Below, piece by piece: positions 17,760-28,456 of a stretch of DNA of 64,000 nucleotides; positions within the stretch are counted from its first letter, which is position 1, and every line of letters begins with the position of its first letter. Source of the DNA: Xanthomonas sp. CFBP 8443 (GTDB lineage Bacteria > Pseudomonadota > Gammaproteobacteria > Xanthomonadales > Xanthomonadaceae); NCBI RefSeq assembly GCF_025666195.1, contig NZ_CP102592.1, positions 868,001 through 932,000 on the forward strand, read 5' to 3'. The notes beneath the pieces are model-generated. The model did no database searches, was not told the DNA's origin, and saw only the letters and a list, made by a program, of their open reading frames with translations. Position numbers and translations under genes: made by a program.

Positions 17760-18482
17760 TCAGCGCGCGACGTTGGGGATGGTGCCGATCGCCGCATGCG
17801 CCAGCACCGGTTCGCGCTGCAGGTCGGTGGCCTGGCCATCGACGATGTGCACGTTGCGCTGCGCGCGCGCGGCCAGTTCCGGGTCGTGGGTGACCATGAC
17901 GATGGTCGAGCCCTGCGCGTTGATCTCTTCCAGCAGTTCCATCACCCCGCGCGCCATCTGCGAGTCCAGGTTGCCGGTCGGTTCGTCGGCCAGCAGCAGG
18001 CGCGGGCTGCCGGCCAGCGCGCGCGCGATCGCCGCACGCTGTTGCTGGCCGCCGGACAGTTCGGACGGGTAGTGCTTCATCCGCGAGCCGAGCCCGACCC
18101 GGCCCAGCGCGTCCTCGATGCGCTGCTTGCGTTCGGCTGCGGCCATGCCGCGGTAGCGCAGCGGCACATCGACGTTGTCGAACAGGTTGAGGTCGGGGAT
18201 CAGGTTGAAGCCCTGGAAGATGAAACCGATCTTCTGGTTGCGCATGCGCGAGCGCGCGTCGTCGTTGAGGTTGCTGACGTCCTGCCCATCGAGCACGTAC
18301 TGGCCGCTGGTGAAGGTCTCCAGCAGCCCGGCGATGTTGAGGAAGGTGGTCTTGCCGGAGCCGGACGGCCCGGTGACGGCGACGAATTCGCCTTCGCGCA
18401 CATGCAGGTCCAGCGAGCGCAACGCGTGCGTTTCGACCTGTTCGGTGCGGAAGACCTTGGAGACGGAGCGCATTTCGAGCAT
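17760..18482 (-). CDS. MacB/LolD-type ABC transporter ATPase
   Basis: 240 residues with all ABC motifs: Walker A GPSGSGKTT (38-46), Q-loop in KIGFIFQGFNLIPDLN, signature LSGGQQQR, Walker B RLLLADEPTGNLD, and the H-loop VTHDPE. The GFNLIP and ADEPTGNLDS wording is characteristic of the MacB/LolD/FtsE group (type VII ABC systems). It is the only ATPase in the operon and so must serve all five permeases. Heptamer array C separates it from the adaptor gene upstream, which could change the ratio of the two products. Confidence 0.95.
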   Translation of the reverse strand: MLEMRSVSKVFRTEQVETHALRSLDLHVREGEFVAVTGPSGSGKTTFLNIAGLLETFTSGQYVLDGQDVSNLNDDARSRMRNQKIGFIFQGFNLIPDLNLFDNVDVPLRYRGMAAAERKQRIEDALGRVGLGSRMKHYPSELSGGQQQRAAIARALAGSPRLLLADEPTGNLDSQMARGVMELLEEINAQGSTIVMVTHDPELAARAQRNVHIVDGQATDLQREPVLAHAAIGTIPNVAR

Positions 18483-18519
18483 GAGGTGGTTCCTTCGCTA
18501 GGAGTGATGTTGTGGTGCC

Positions 18520-18653
18520 GGGACTGGGGACTGGGGACTCGGGACTCGGGACTCGAAAAGCTCACGCTTCGTTACCCGTCTCCCCGCCGAAATTCAGTTG
18601 TTCTGCATCTTGCGTTTGCTTTTCCGAGTCCCCGGTCCCGAGTCCCGAGTCCC
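18520..18653. repeat. Paired heptamer array C between adaptor and ATPase genes
   Basis: Five units (GGGACTG twice, GGGACTC three times) fill 18520-18554, and four complementary units (GAGTCCC, CGGTCCC, GAGTCCC, GAGTCCC) fill 18626-18653. It has the same layout as array A, and the inner flanks are also shared (GCGAAAGC or GAAAAGC on one side, GCTTTTCCGAGTCCC on the other). It sits inside the operon, 4 bases beyond the adaptor stop codon. Confidence 0.85.
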
Positions 18654-18657
18654 GGCT

Positions 18658-19929
18658 TCAATGCACCGTCACCTGCGGCGCCTCGCCGAACAGGTCGCTG
18701 CCGGAGACGACGACGCGGTCGCCGGGCTGCAGGCCCGAACGCACCTCGACCTCGCCCAGGCTGGTGACGCCCAGTTCCACCGGGCGGCGGATCGCCGCGC
18801 TGCCGTCCATCACGTAGGCGTAGCGGCCGCCGGATTGTTCGACGAACGGGCCGCGCTCGAGCTTGAGCACGTTCTTGCGGGTATCCAGCAGCACCCGCGC
18901 GCTCATGCGCTGGCTCTGGCGCAGGCCGGGCGGCTGCTTGTCGGTGAAGCGGATGCGCGCGTTGACCTCGCCGTTGACCACTTCCGGCGACACCGCCGAG
19001 ATCGCACCGGCGAACGGTTCGCCGGCGCCGCTGGTCAGCTGCGCCGGCATGCCGATCGCCAGGTCGCGGGCGAAGCTTTCCGGCACCTTGATCTCCAGTT
19101 CGAACTTGGACAGATCCACCACGCTCAGCACCGGTGCGTTGGCGGCGACGTTGGTGTGCTGGGACACCTGCACCTGGCCGACCTGGCCGTCGAACGGCGA
19201 GCGCAGCGTCAGCAGCTCCACCTGCCGCTTCACCTCGGTCACCACCGCGCGCTGGCGCTCGGCCAGCAGGCGCTTGTTGCGCGCGTCCAGGCCGGCGCCT
19301 TGGGTCTGCAGGCCGGAATCCTTCTGCGCATGGCTCATCGCGATGTCGGCCTTCTTCAGCGAATCCTGCGCCTTGGCCAGTTCCACCGCCGGCACCGCAC
19401 CGCCGTCGTAGCCGCGTTGGTAGCGTTCCAGGTCGCGGCTGGCGGCTTGCCGCTCGATCTGCGCCTGGTCGACCAGCTTGCTGGCGTTGGCGCGCGCCAG
19501 TACCGCATCCAGGTCGGCGCGACCGGCCTCGGCTTCCAGGCCGGCCAGCGTGGCCTCTTCCTGGGCGAGCTTGCTGCGCAGTTCGGGGCTGTCGATCTCG
19601 GCCAGCTCCTGGCCCTGCTTGACCACGTCGCCGGCGACCACCTTCAGGCTCACGGTGCCGCCGGAGATCGCGTAAAGGGTCGGGCTGTTGGCGGCGATCA
19701 GGCGCCCGTCGGCGGAGATGTCGCGGACCAGGTCGCCGCGGCTGACCGTGGCGATGCGCACGCGTTGCGCATCGAACGAGCGGCTGCCGGCGATCCAGCC
19801 GCGCGCGGCGAAGGCGATGCCGAGCAGCACCGCCAGGCCGACCAGCGCAGGCCAGAACCAGCGGCGCCAGGCGGCGGCGGAGCGGGGGCGGGCGAGAACC
19901 TGGTCCTGGGCGGAAGTGTCGCGAATCAT
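18658..19929 (-). CDS. HlyD/MacA-type periplasmic adaptor protein
   Basis: 423 residues with a cytoplasmic N-terminus, one membrane helix (about 24-45), then the adaptor fold: a biotinyl-lipoyl-like strand pair (VRDISADGRLIAANSPTLYAISGG and LRSPFDGQVGQVQVSQHTNV) bracketing a long coiled coil (about 110-230), followed by beta-barrel and membrane-proximal domains (FELEIKVPESFARDLAIGMPAQL). Such adaptors link inner-membrane MacB-type complexes to a TolC-like outer-membrane channel; no channel gene lies in this window. It is the first gene of the operon, with its predicted transcription start only about 27 bases upstream. Confidence 0.92.
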   Translation of the reverse strand: MIRDTSAQDQVLARPRSAAAWRRWFWPALVGLAVLLGIAFAARGWIAGSRSFDAQRVRIATVSRGDLVRDISADGRLIAANSPTLYAISGGTVSLKVVAGDVVKQGQELAEIDSPELRSKLAQEEATLAGLEAEAGRADLDAVLARANASKLVDQAQIERQAASRDLERYQRGYDGGAVPAVELAKAQDSLKKADIAMSHAQKDSGLQTQGAGLDARNKRLLAERQRAVVTEVKRQVELLTLRSPFDGQVGQVQVSQHTNVAANAPVLSVVDLSKFELEIKVPESFARDLAIGMPAQLTSGAGEPFAGAISAVSPEVVNGEVNARIRFTDKQPPGLRQSQRMSARVLLDTRKNVLKLERGPFVEQSGGRYAYVMDGSAAIRRPVELGVTSLGEVEVRSGLQPGDRVVVSGSDLFGEAPQVTVH

Positions 19930-19965
19930 CGGGTCGGGTCGGCGCAGTGGAGATGAACGAATTCA

Positions 19966-19983
19966 AAGCATGCTGCGTGCCAA
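19966..19983 (-). promoter_or_regulatory. Sigma-54 (RpoN) promoter of the ABC/two-component operon
   Basis: The reverse strand reads TTGGCACGCAGCATGCTT, close to the consensus YTGGCACGNNNNTTGCW. The invariant GG (19981-19980) and GC (19969-19968) are exactly 10 bases apart. The predicted start of transcription is near 19956, about 27 bases before the adaptor start codon. The operon itself encodes an NtrC-type activator, which supports the reading. Confidence 0.8.
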
Positions 19984-20019
19984 TCGCAAATGCTTGAAAG
20001 ATAGTATTTTTATGTGGGA

Positions 20020-20068
20020 CGGACGGCTGTCCGGGTGTCCGCGGACACGTTCGCGGACACCGTGTCCG
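20020..20068. promoter_or_regulatory. Cluster of three inverted repeats, likely activator binding sites
   Basis: Three dyads built from GGAC/GTCC half-sites lie side by side: CGGACGGCTGTCCG (20020-20033), the perfect palindrome GTGTCCGCGGACAC (20035-20048), and CGGACACCGTGTCCG (20054-20068). They lie roughly 65-110 bases upstream of the predicted sigma-54 start, the usual place for NtrC-type enhancer sites. The bound protein is inferred to be the operon's own response regulator. Confidence 0.7.
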
Positions 20069-20225
20069 GTGCGATCGAGCAGGCTGTGGCGCGATTAGAA
20101 GGCCAAGGCTGCTCAATAGGACCGCGCTTGGACAGGGCGTGGCCTGTTCCGGTCGCGCGGTGAGGTCCTGTGGGACATTCAGCGGACATCGCTAGAATGG
20201 CGATCTTTCGGCGAAGGGTGCGGCT

Positions 20226-22058
<1,833 letters not shown>

Positions 22059-22227
22059 GTGCGACGTGTGTCGCTAGGCCGGCCTGCGTGCCTTCGCATG
22101 CCGGCTGGCGCAGCGCATGGATATCGCTGTTACATCGCTGGTTTCAGAAGTGCCGTGCGGCGCGGTCGATGCCGGCACGGTCGCGTCGGCGCGCTGCGGC
22201 ACGACTGCCTCCGCGTAACCGATTCGG

Positions 22228-23358
22228 CTACCCGGCCACGCTGTTGAAGAACGCGACCAGGCCCTGGGGCGCATCGGCGTCGAAGAACATCGCGAGATTC
22301 TGCGCGGACTCTTCGGCAAAGGCCGCGCTGCGCGGGAACATCTCGCTTTCGTACGCGGCGAGCGCGGCTTCGATCGCGCCAGGATTGGCGACGATGGCCT
22401 TGCCAAGTTCGGCGCCGTCGTGGAGCGCCAGGTTGGCGCCTTCGCCGGCGAACGGCGACATCAGGTGCGCCGCATCGCCGAGCAATGTCACCCCGGGCGT
22501 GCGTTCCCAGCGGTGCCCGATCGGCAGCGCATGGATCGGGCGCAGCACGGGAGCGGTGTCGCCGTCGGTGATGAGTGCCGTCAGCGCAGGCGCCCAGCCG
22601 GCGAATTCTGCGGCGACGCGGGCCAGCGCGGTCGCCGGGTCGGCGAAGTTCAGGCGCGCGAACCACTCCTCCGGCCTGTTCAGCGACACGTAGGTCTGCA
22701 GCGTGCCATCGGCATGGCGGTGGGCGAGGATACCCTTGCCCGGCGCGACCGCCATCAGCGTGCCGCCGCCGATCGCCTGCGCGCTGGCCGGGTGGCGGAT
22801 GTCGCCGTCGAACAGGCAGGTCTCGACGAACGAGGTGCCGGCGTAGGCGGGCACCGCGTGGGACAGCAGCGGGCGCACCCGCGACCAGGCGCCGTCCGCA
22901 CCCACGAGCAGAGCGGTGGTCACTGTCGCACCGTCGGCCAAGCGCAGCAGGTGCCGCCCGCCGGGGAGCGGAGCCGCCATGGCCAGCTTGCGTCCCCAAT
23001 GGATGGTGCCCGCGGGAAGCGAGTCGAGCAGGAGCCGGCGCAGGTTTCCGCGGTCCACCTCTGGCCTGCCGCCGCTGCCCATGTCGGGCCTGTCGATCAG
23101 GACGGTGCCTTGGCTGTCGACGACCCGCTTCGCATCCGCGCCGGGAAGCACGAGACCCAGGAACGCGTCGTAGAGACCCGCGGCCTTGAGCGCGCGCTGG
23201 CCGTTGTAGGTGTGGATATCGAGCAGGCCGCCTTGCGGGCGGGCATCCGCCGAGGCCTCGGCTTCGAAGATCGTCGCGGCGATGCCATGCACGTGCAGCA
23301 CGCGGGCGAGCATGAGCCCGCCGAGTCCGGCGCCGATGATCGCGATGGGGGTGTGCAT
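22228..23358 (-). CDS. TetX-like FAD-dependent monooxygenase
   Basis: 376 residues of the PHBH-fold flavin monooxygenase group: dinucleotide-binding [19 protein letters not shown] at the N-terminus, the middle FAD/NADPH segment around [21 protein letters not shown], and the second FAD motif [22 protein letters not shown]. The GDAAHLMxPFxGxGxN wording is typical of TetX and relatives, which hydroxylate aromatic or polycyclic compounds, including tetracyclines; substrate here is unknown. ATG 23358 starts at the FAD-binding strand. The gene diverges from a TetR regulator, and two palindromes in the shared promoter region suggest repression lifted by the enzyme's substrate. Confidence 0.85.
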   Translation of the reverse strand: MHTPIAIIGAGLGGLMLARVLHVHGIAATIFEAEASADARPQGGLLDIHTYNGQRALKAAGLYDAFLGLVLPGADAKRVVDSQGTVLIDRPDMGSGGRPEVDRGNLRRLLLDSLPAGTIHWGRKLAMAAPLPGGRHLLRLADGATVTTALLVGADGAWSRVRPLLSHAVPAYAGTSFVETCLFDGDIRHPASAQAIGGGTLMAVAPGKGILAHRHADGTLQTYVSLNRPEEWFARLNFADPATALARVAAEFAGWAPALTALITDGDTAPVLRPIHALPIGHRWERTPGVTLLGDAAHLMSPFAGEGANLALHDGAELGKAIVANPGAIEAALAAYESEMFPRSAAFAEESAQNLAMFFDADAPQGLVAFFNSVAG

Positions 23359-23405
23359 CTGAATCCTTGGTCGAGTGGGCGCGCCGGGGCGGGTGCGCGT
23401 ACGTA

Positions 23406-23440
23406 TGGAACGTCGTTCCACATATTGGAATGGCGTTCCA
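23406..23440. promoter_or_regulatory. Twin palindromic operators in the TetR/monooxygenase promoter region
   Basis: Two 15-bp dyads, TGGAACGTCGTTCCA (23406-23420) and TGGAATGGCGTTCCA (23426-23440), have centres exactly 20 bases apart (two helical turns). They lie between the divergent start codons (23358 and 23459). The half-site TGGAACG / CGTTCCA is shared. The TetR-type regulator next door is the obvious ligand. Confidence 0.8.
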
Positions 23441-23458
23441 TCCGTGTCAACATGGGGC

Positions 23459-24184
23459 ATGGCCAAGACAATGCGCGGCACCCCGCGACGCGAGGAATCG
23501 CTCTCGCGCGAACAGATCGTGGACGCGTCGATCGCGCTGCTGGACAGCGGCGGCGAGGGCGGCCTGACCTTCCGCGCGCTGTCCGAACGGCTCGCCACCG
23601 GCCCCGGTGCGCTGTATTGGCACGTCGCCGACAAGCGCGATCTGCTGACCGCCGCCTGCGACGCCATCGTCGCGCGCACCTTGCACGCGCCCTCCGCCGA
23701 CGCCACGCCGGAGGCGGCGATCCGCGCGCTGGCGCTGGGCATGTTCGACGCGATCGATGCGCATCCGTGGATGGGGTCGGCGCTCACCGGCGCACCCGGC
23801 GAGTTGCCGATCGTGCGCATCGTCGAACGCATCGGCCAGCAGGTGCGTGCGCTCGGCGTGCCGGACCACGAGCAGTGGGCGGCGGTCTCCGCGTTGTTGA
23901 GCTATGTGCTCGGCGTTGCCGGGCAGAACGCGGCCAACACGCAGCGCGCGCGCGTGCGCGGCATCGTCAGATCCGATTTCCTGGATGCGGTGGCGAATGC
24001 GTGGTCGCGGCTGGATGCGGACACGTACCCGTTCGTGCGCGGCATGGCCGTACAACTGCGCACGCATGACGACCGGGTGGATTTCCTGGCCGGCATCGAC
24101 CTGATCCTGCATGGTCTGGCAGGGCGCGCGCAGGCGCAGCCGGCCGCCGTACCGGCCCGCAAGATCGCCACCAAGAAGAAGTAG
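23459..24184 (+). CDS. TetR-family transcriptional repressor (TetR_C-type ligand domain)
   Basis: 241 residues. The N-terminal DNA-binding domain reads [49 protein letters not shown], with the classic helix-turn-helix ending in [10 protein letters not shown]. The rest is a helical ligand-binding and dimerisation domain similar in style to TetR and its close relatives (YWHV and [18 protein letters not shown]). A Lys-rich tail (KIATKKK) ends the protein. ATG 23459 was chosen because it places the domain about 15 residues in and leaves both operators upstream. It probably represses itself and the monooxygenase. Confidence 0.88.
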   Translation: MAKTMRGTPRREESLSREQIVDASIALLDSGGEGGLTFRALSERLATGPGALYWHVADKRDLLTAACDAIVARTLHAPSADATPEAAIRALALGMFDAIDAHPWMGSALTGAPGELPIVRIVERIGQQVRALGVPDHEQWAAVSALLSYVLGVAGQNAANTQRARVRGIVRSDFLDAVANAWSRLDADTYPFVRGMAVQLRTHDDRVDFLAGIDLILHGLAGRAQAQPAAVPARKIATKKK

Positions 24185-24504
24185 CGGGGTCGGCGTCGCG
24201 TCACGGTGCCGGCATGGCGCGTGTAGCGGAGCGGTGCTGGTCAACATGCTGGCGCCATGTGACATTGTTTTGCGGTCGCGAGCCTCTTCGGTGCCGGATC
24301 GCCGCTGGTTGTCGGTGCATGTCGCACCGGTTCCACGCACGCATGTCGGTGATTGCCGCGTTGCGCGGCATCCGCGTAGCAGGCTTCCGTGGTTCGCCGC
24401 GCACCCACGCACGCCGGATTGGCAGCCGCCGCGGCCGGCTGCCAACGCAGTGGCCCAGCTTATGCATAAGCTTTCGCGAGGGTTCCCACCACGCAGGAGG
24501 ACGT

Positions 24505-24978
24505 ATGTACGAGTCTTTCAGACAGGGGGCGCCGGCCGAACTGTGGCAGGCGCTGGTGCACGAGGCAGGGCAGCGGCTGGGCCGTCCGCTGGACGAGTCG
24601 CGCGAGAGCTATCTGGTGTTCGTGCTGCTGCGCTACCAGGCCGACGGGCATCTGCTGTCGCGCACCCAGGCGCTGGCCTGGCTGCATGCGCAGGAGCAGG
24701 TCGGGCGCGCCCGCGCCGACGCGCTGCGCGAGGTCGGCGACGGATGCCTGCTGATCGCCGGGCTGTTTCCCGGCGTGGCCGCGCGGCGCCGGGTCAGCGT
24801 CGACTACTTCATCGACCTGGGCCGTGGCGCCTACTACGAGGTCGCCGAAACCCGCGCCAGCGATGCCGGATTGTTCGGGCAACTGGCGCGCAGCTATCAG
24901 GAACTGGTGCGCACGCTGGGCGCGTTGCGGCCGCCGCGCGAGTGGCGGATCGGGGAGGGCGGTTCGCTGCGCGCCTGA
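24505..24978 (+). CDS. Conserved-looking protein of unknown function
   Basis: 157 residues, soluble, with no signal peptide or cysteine-rich motif. ATG 24505 follows a strong ribosome site (AGGAGG, five bases upstream). Composition is helix-rich and acidic-basic mixed (AELWQALVHEAGQRLGRPL, SYLVFVLLRYQADGHLLSRT, DYFIDLGRGAYYEVAETRA). I do not recognise the family. It stands alone between the TetR gene and a REP-like element; the 320 bases upstream hold nothing identifiable besides its presumed promoter. Confidence 0.72.
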   Translation: MYESFRQGAPAELWQALVHEAGQRLGRPLDESRESYLVFVLLRYQADGHLLSRTQALAWLHAQEQVGRARADALREVGDGCLLIAGLFPGVAARRRVSVDYFIDLGRGAYYEVAETRASDAGLFGQLARSYQELVRTLGALRPPREWRIGEGGSLRA

Positions 24979-25100
24979 AGGGCGGCGCCACTGCTTGCCG
25001 CATAGGTAGCCTTGGCGGTTGAACCCCGCTCGGCATGGCGCTGCGCTCAATGGTGGTTTGCGGCGCGATGACAGCGATGCGAACGCCTGCGCTGATCCAT

Positions 25101-25166
25101 GTGGGAGCGACTTCAGTCGCGACGGGCTTTACCGGTAATGCCCGTCGCGACTGAAGTCGCTCCCAC
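25101..25166. repeat. REP-like double hairpin, copy R5 (GACTTCAGTC type)
   Basis: Arms GTGGGAGCGACTTCAGTCGCGAC (25101-25123) and its perfect complement (25144-25166). It lies between convergent genes (the unknown gene and copB). Confidence 0.9.
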
Positions 25167-25235
25167 AGTGGTGCTTTCTTGCAGTGTTTCGCTGACGTTG
25201 GGAGGGTGCCGAACCGGAATGCTCGCTCTGCAGCC

Positions 25236-26525
25236 TCAGAACCAGACCCGCACGCCCGCCACCACACGCGTGTCGCGTGCGGCCTCTCCCGCCTCGCGCC
25301 GATAGTCCGCGGTCGCACCGAAGGCGCGCTCGTGGACCACGCCGAGATACGGCGCAAAGCGGCGGCTGATCTCGTAGCGCAGGCGCAATCCGGCTTCCAG
25401 CGTGGACAGGCCGCTGCCGACGCCGTGTGCGCGATCGTCGGCGAACGCCGCCTCCGCTTCCAGCCGCGGCTGCAGGATCCAGCGATTGCTCAGCAGCACG
25501 TCGTATTCGCCTTCCAGGCGGGCGCTGGCGCTGCCGCCTTCGCCGACGTACAGCGTGGCGGCGACTTCGAACTTGTACGGCGCCATACCCTGCACGCCGA
25601 ACGCGGCCGAGGTGCGCGCGTCGCCCGGGGCGAAATCCTGTTTGACTCCGACCAGCAGATCCCACCAGGGCGACACCGCGTGGCCATACAGCGCCTCCAG
25701 GTCCGCCGCTTCGGTGCGGCCGCCGCTGCGCTCGCCTTCGCTGCGCAGCCACAGCCGATCGATGTCGCCGCCATACCAGGCGCTGGCCTCCCAGGCCTGG
25801 CCGCCGCCGTGGTCGGCGTCCCAGCCTTCCAGTCGATCGAACAGCAGGTAGCCGGTGCGCGCCGAGCCGTGCTGCATGGTGTGTGCGCGCAGGGTCGGGA
25901 ATGCCGCGGCGCGGTCGGCGTCGGTGAGCGGCGGGATCGGCTCGCGCGGCAGGGCCGCAGCGGGCGCACCCGTGCAGGTGCATGCCGCGGCTGGCGGCGT
26001 TGCAGCCGCCGCTGCGGCAGCGGCGTGCGGCCTCCGGGCGTGGTCGGCAGGGTCGTGCATGGCGTGATCGGCGTGCGGCGTGCTTGGCGTGCCGTGCTCC
26101 ATCGTGGCGTGGTCCATGCCCATGTGCTGCATGCCCGCGGCGTTCGGCATGGCGTGGGCGCCATGCGCTGCGTGGTCCATGCCCACGTGCCGCACGCCGC
26201 CATCGCTCGCCGTCGGGGTGACCGGCGCAGCGTCGGTGTGTGCGACATGGTCCATCGCGGCATGGTCCATGCCGGCATGGGCCATCGCTGCGTCAGCGTT
26301 GCCGGCGGCAGCGGGCGGCGGCGGGGTGTGCATGAGTGTCCGGTCGTCGGGTGGCGGGCACTCGCACGATGCAGACGCAGGCGCAGCGGCGGCTGTGGGA
26401 GCGGCCGCGGCCGGGTCGGCATCGCTTGCAGTGGCATGCAGATGCTGGGCATGCGCAGCGCCATGCGCGAACAGCAGCGCCAGACCGATGGCCTGCGCGA
26501 GCGTGGCGAGCGGTGCGGCGTTCAT
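25236..26525 (-). CDS. copB: Outer-membrane copper resistance protein CopB
   Basis: 429 residues. After a signal peptide (IGLALLFAHGAAHA) comes a long exported segment of about 150 residues, very rich in His and Met (MDHAAMDH, MQHMGMDHATMEH), that should bind copper. From about residue 200 a CopB-type beta-barrel follows (YLLFDRLEGWD, GGQAWEASAWYGGDIDRLWLRSEGER, YGHAVSPWWDLLVGVKQDF) and ends in VWF, a typical outer-membrane insertion signal. The ATG overlaps the copA stop by 4 bases, so the two are translationally coupled. An additional Cys cluster (SCECPP, CTCTG) in the linker may add copper sites. Confidence 0.92.
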   Translation of the reverse strand: MNAAPLATLAQAIGLALLFAHGAAHAQHLHATASDADPAAAAPTAAAAPASASCECPPPDDRTLMHTPPPPAAAGNADAAMAHAGMDHAAMDHVAHTDAAPVTPTASDGGVRHVGMDHAAHGAHAMPNAAGMQHMGMDHATMEHGTPSTPHADHAMHDPADHARRPHAAAAAAAATPPAAACTCTGAPAAALPREPIPPLTDADRAAAFPTLRAHTMQHGSARTGYLLFDRLEGWDADHGGGQAWEASAWYGGDIDRLWLRSEGERSGGRTEAADLEALYGHAVSPWWDLLVGVKQDFAPGDARTSAAFGVQGMAPYKFEVAATLYVGEGGSASARLEGEYDVLLSNRWILQPRLEAEAAFADDRAHGVGSGLSTLEAGLRLRYEISRRFAPYLGVVHERAFGATADYRREAGEAARDTRVVAGVRVWF

Positions 26526-28345
26526 GCGTCCACCCGCACTTCGCGCATCATGCCGCCGTCCATGTGGTACAGCAGATGGCAGTGGTAGGCCCAGCGGCCC
26601 AGCGCATCGGCGCGCACGCGGTAGCTGCGGCGCGTGCCGGGCGGCATGTCCACGGTGTGCTTGCGCACCTGGAACCGGCCTGCGGCGTCCTCCACGTCGC
26701 TCCACATGCCGTGCAGGTGGATCGGGTGCTGCATCATCGTGTCGTTGACCAGCACGATGCGCAGGCGCTCGCCGTAGTTCAGCCGCAGCGGCTCGGCGCT
26801 GGCGAACGGGATGCCGTCGAACGACCAGGCGAACTTCTCCATGTTGCCGGTCAGGTGCAGTTCGATCTCGCGCCCCGGCTCGCGGCCGTCGGGGTCCTCG
26901 AACAGGCTGTGCAGGTCGGCGTAGGTCAATACGCGGCGGCCGTTGCCGCGCAGGCCGATGCCCGGGTCGTCCAGTTTCGGCGCGGTGGCGGAGGACTGCA
27001 TGTCCACCAGCGGATTGCTTCGCTCGCTGACCGGGTGCGCGGGCGGGGTGCTGGCGCCGGCGGCCGCATGAGCGCCGTGGTCCATCGCGGCATGCTCCAT
27101 GCCGGCCATGCCCATGCTGGCGCCGCTACCGTCCTGTATGCCTTGCATCGGCGCGCCGCCGCCGTGGTCCATGCCGGCATGTCCGCCCATGTCGTGGCCC
27201 ATGTCCTGCATGCGCAGCAGCGGCCGCGGATCGTTCGCCGGCACCGGCGCCTGCAGTCCCTGGCGCACCGCCAGGGTGCCGCGCGCGTAGCCGGTGCGGC
27301 CCATGTCCTGGGCGAACACCGTGTAGGCGTCCTGGCCGCTGGGCTCGACCAGCACGTCGTAGGTTTCGGCGGCAGCGATGCGCAGTTCGTCCACGCTCAC
27401 CGGGTGCACGTACTGGCCGTCGGCGGCGACCACGGTCATCTTCAGCCCGGGAATGCGCACGTCGAAGTAGGTCATGCTGGAGGCGTTGATCAGGCGCAGC
27501 AGGATCTTTTCGCCGGGACGGAATTCGCCGGTCCAGTTGCCGTCCGGGGCGACGCCGTTGAGCAGGTAGGTGTAGGTGTTGGCGTTGACGTCGGACAGAT
27601 CGCTCGGGGTCATCCGCATGCGGCCCCACATGCCGCGATCGGCGAGGGTGGCGCGCAGTCCGTCTTCGCGCGCGTCGCGCAGGAAGTCGGCGACGGTGCG
27701 CTGGTAGGTGTTGTCGTAGGACGGCATCTTCTTCAGCCGCCGGAACAGCGCCGCCGGGTCCAGGTCGGTCCAGTCCGACAGCAGCAGCACGTGCTCGCGG
27801 TCGTAGCGGTACGGCGGCGGCTGCAGCGGATCGATGACGATGGCGCCGTACAGGCCGGCCTGCTCCTGGTGCAGCGAATGGCTGTGGTACCAGTAGGTGC
27901 CGGACTGGCGCAGGGTGAAACGGTAGCGGTAGGTCTCGCCGGGGTAGATGCCGTCGAAACTCATGCCGGGCACGCCGTCCATGTTGGCCGGCAGCAGGAT
28001 GCCGTGCCAGTGCACGGAGGTCTGCGCCTGCCCGGGCAGGCGGTTGGCGACGCGCACATCGACCGTGTCGCCTTCGCGCCAGCGCAGGATCGGCGCGGGC
28101 ACGCTGCCGTTGACGGTGATGGCCGGGCGCTCGCGTCCGGTGAAGTTGACCCGTGCGCTGCCGATGCTCAGGTCGAAATCGGTGCCGTGCAGCTGGTAGG
28201 GCACGGCGCCGTTGCGGGCCAGCGCCGCGGCCTGCGCCGGGCGCAGCGACAGGCCGCCGAGGCCGGCGGCAGCGCCCAGTGCCAGACCGGTGACGAAACG
28301 GCGCCGCGACGGCAGGGCCGGCAGGCCGGAGGAAGGTGATTTCAT
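26522..28345 (-). CDS. copA: Periplasmic multicopper oxidase CopA (copper resistance)
   Basis: 607 residues; oxidises Cu(I) to the less toxic Cu(II) and sequesters copper in the periplasm. A twin-arginine signal (PSRRRFVTG, residues 12-20) shows export in folded form. Three cupredoxin domains carry the copper ligands: SVHWHGI, YWYHSH, HPIHLHGMW, and HCHLLYHMDGGM at the C-terminus. A Met/His-rich insert near residues 370-425 (MQDMGHDMGGHAGMDHGG, MGMAGMEHAAMDHG) is typical of PcoA/CopA and offers extra Cu(I) sites. It is the middle gene of copL-copA-copB. Confidence 0.96.
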   Translation of the reverse strand: MKSPSSGLPALPSRRRFVTGLALGAAAGLGGLSLRPAQAAALARNGAVPYQLHGTDFDLSIGSARVNFTGRERPAITVNGSVPAPILRWREGDTVDVRVANRLPGQAQTSVHWHGILLPANMDGVPGMSFDGIYPGETYRYRFTLRQSGTYWYHSHSLHQEQAGLYGAIVIDPLQPPPYRYDREHVLLLSDWTDLDPAALFRRLKKMPSYDNTYQRTVADFLRDAREDGLRATLADRGMWGRMRMTPSDLSDVNANTYTYLLNGVAPDGNWTGEFRPGEKILLRLINASSMTYFDVRIPGLKMTVVAADGQYVHPVSVDELRIAAAETYDVLVEPSGQDAYTVFAQDMGRTGYARGTLAVRQGLQAPVPANDPRPLLRMQDMGHDMGGHAGMDHGGGAPMQGIQDGSGASMGMAGMEHAAMDHGAHAAAGASTPPAHPVSERSNPLVDMQSSATAPKLDDPGIGLRGNGRRVLTYADLHSLFEDPDGREPGREIELHLTGNMEKFAWSFDGIPFASAEPLRLNYGERLRIVLVNDTMMQHPIHLHGMWSDVEDAAGRFQVRKHTVDMPPGTRRSYRVRADALGRWAYHCHLLYHMDGGMMREVRVDA

Positions 28346-28456
28346 GATGCAAGCCTCGATGCGATGCGCGACCGCCTGAGCGGTGCATGCGCGGAAACGA
28401 CGGCGCGCGGAAGCGCGGCCGCAGTGGCGCCACCCGGAAGGGCGGCAGCGTCGCGA

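Noticed and set aside
18520-18653. Heptamer array C as a CRISPR-like repeat
   Set aside because: Units are 7 bases, directly abutting with no spacers, and arranged as two inverted arms; this is not a CRISPR array.
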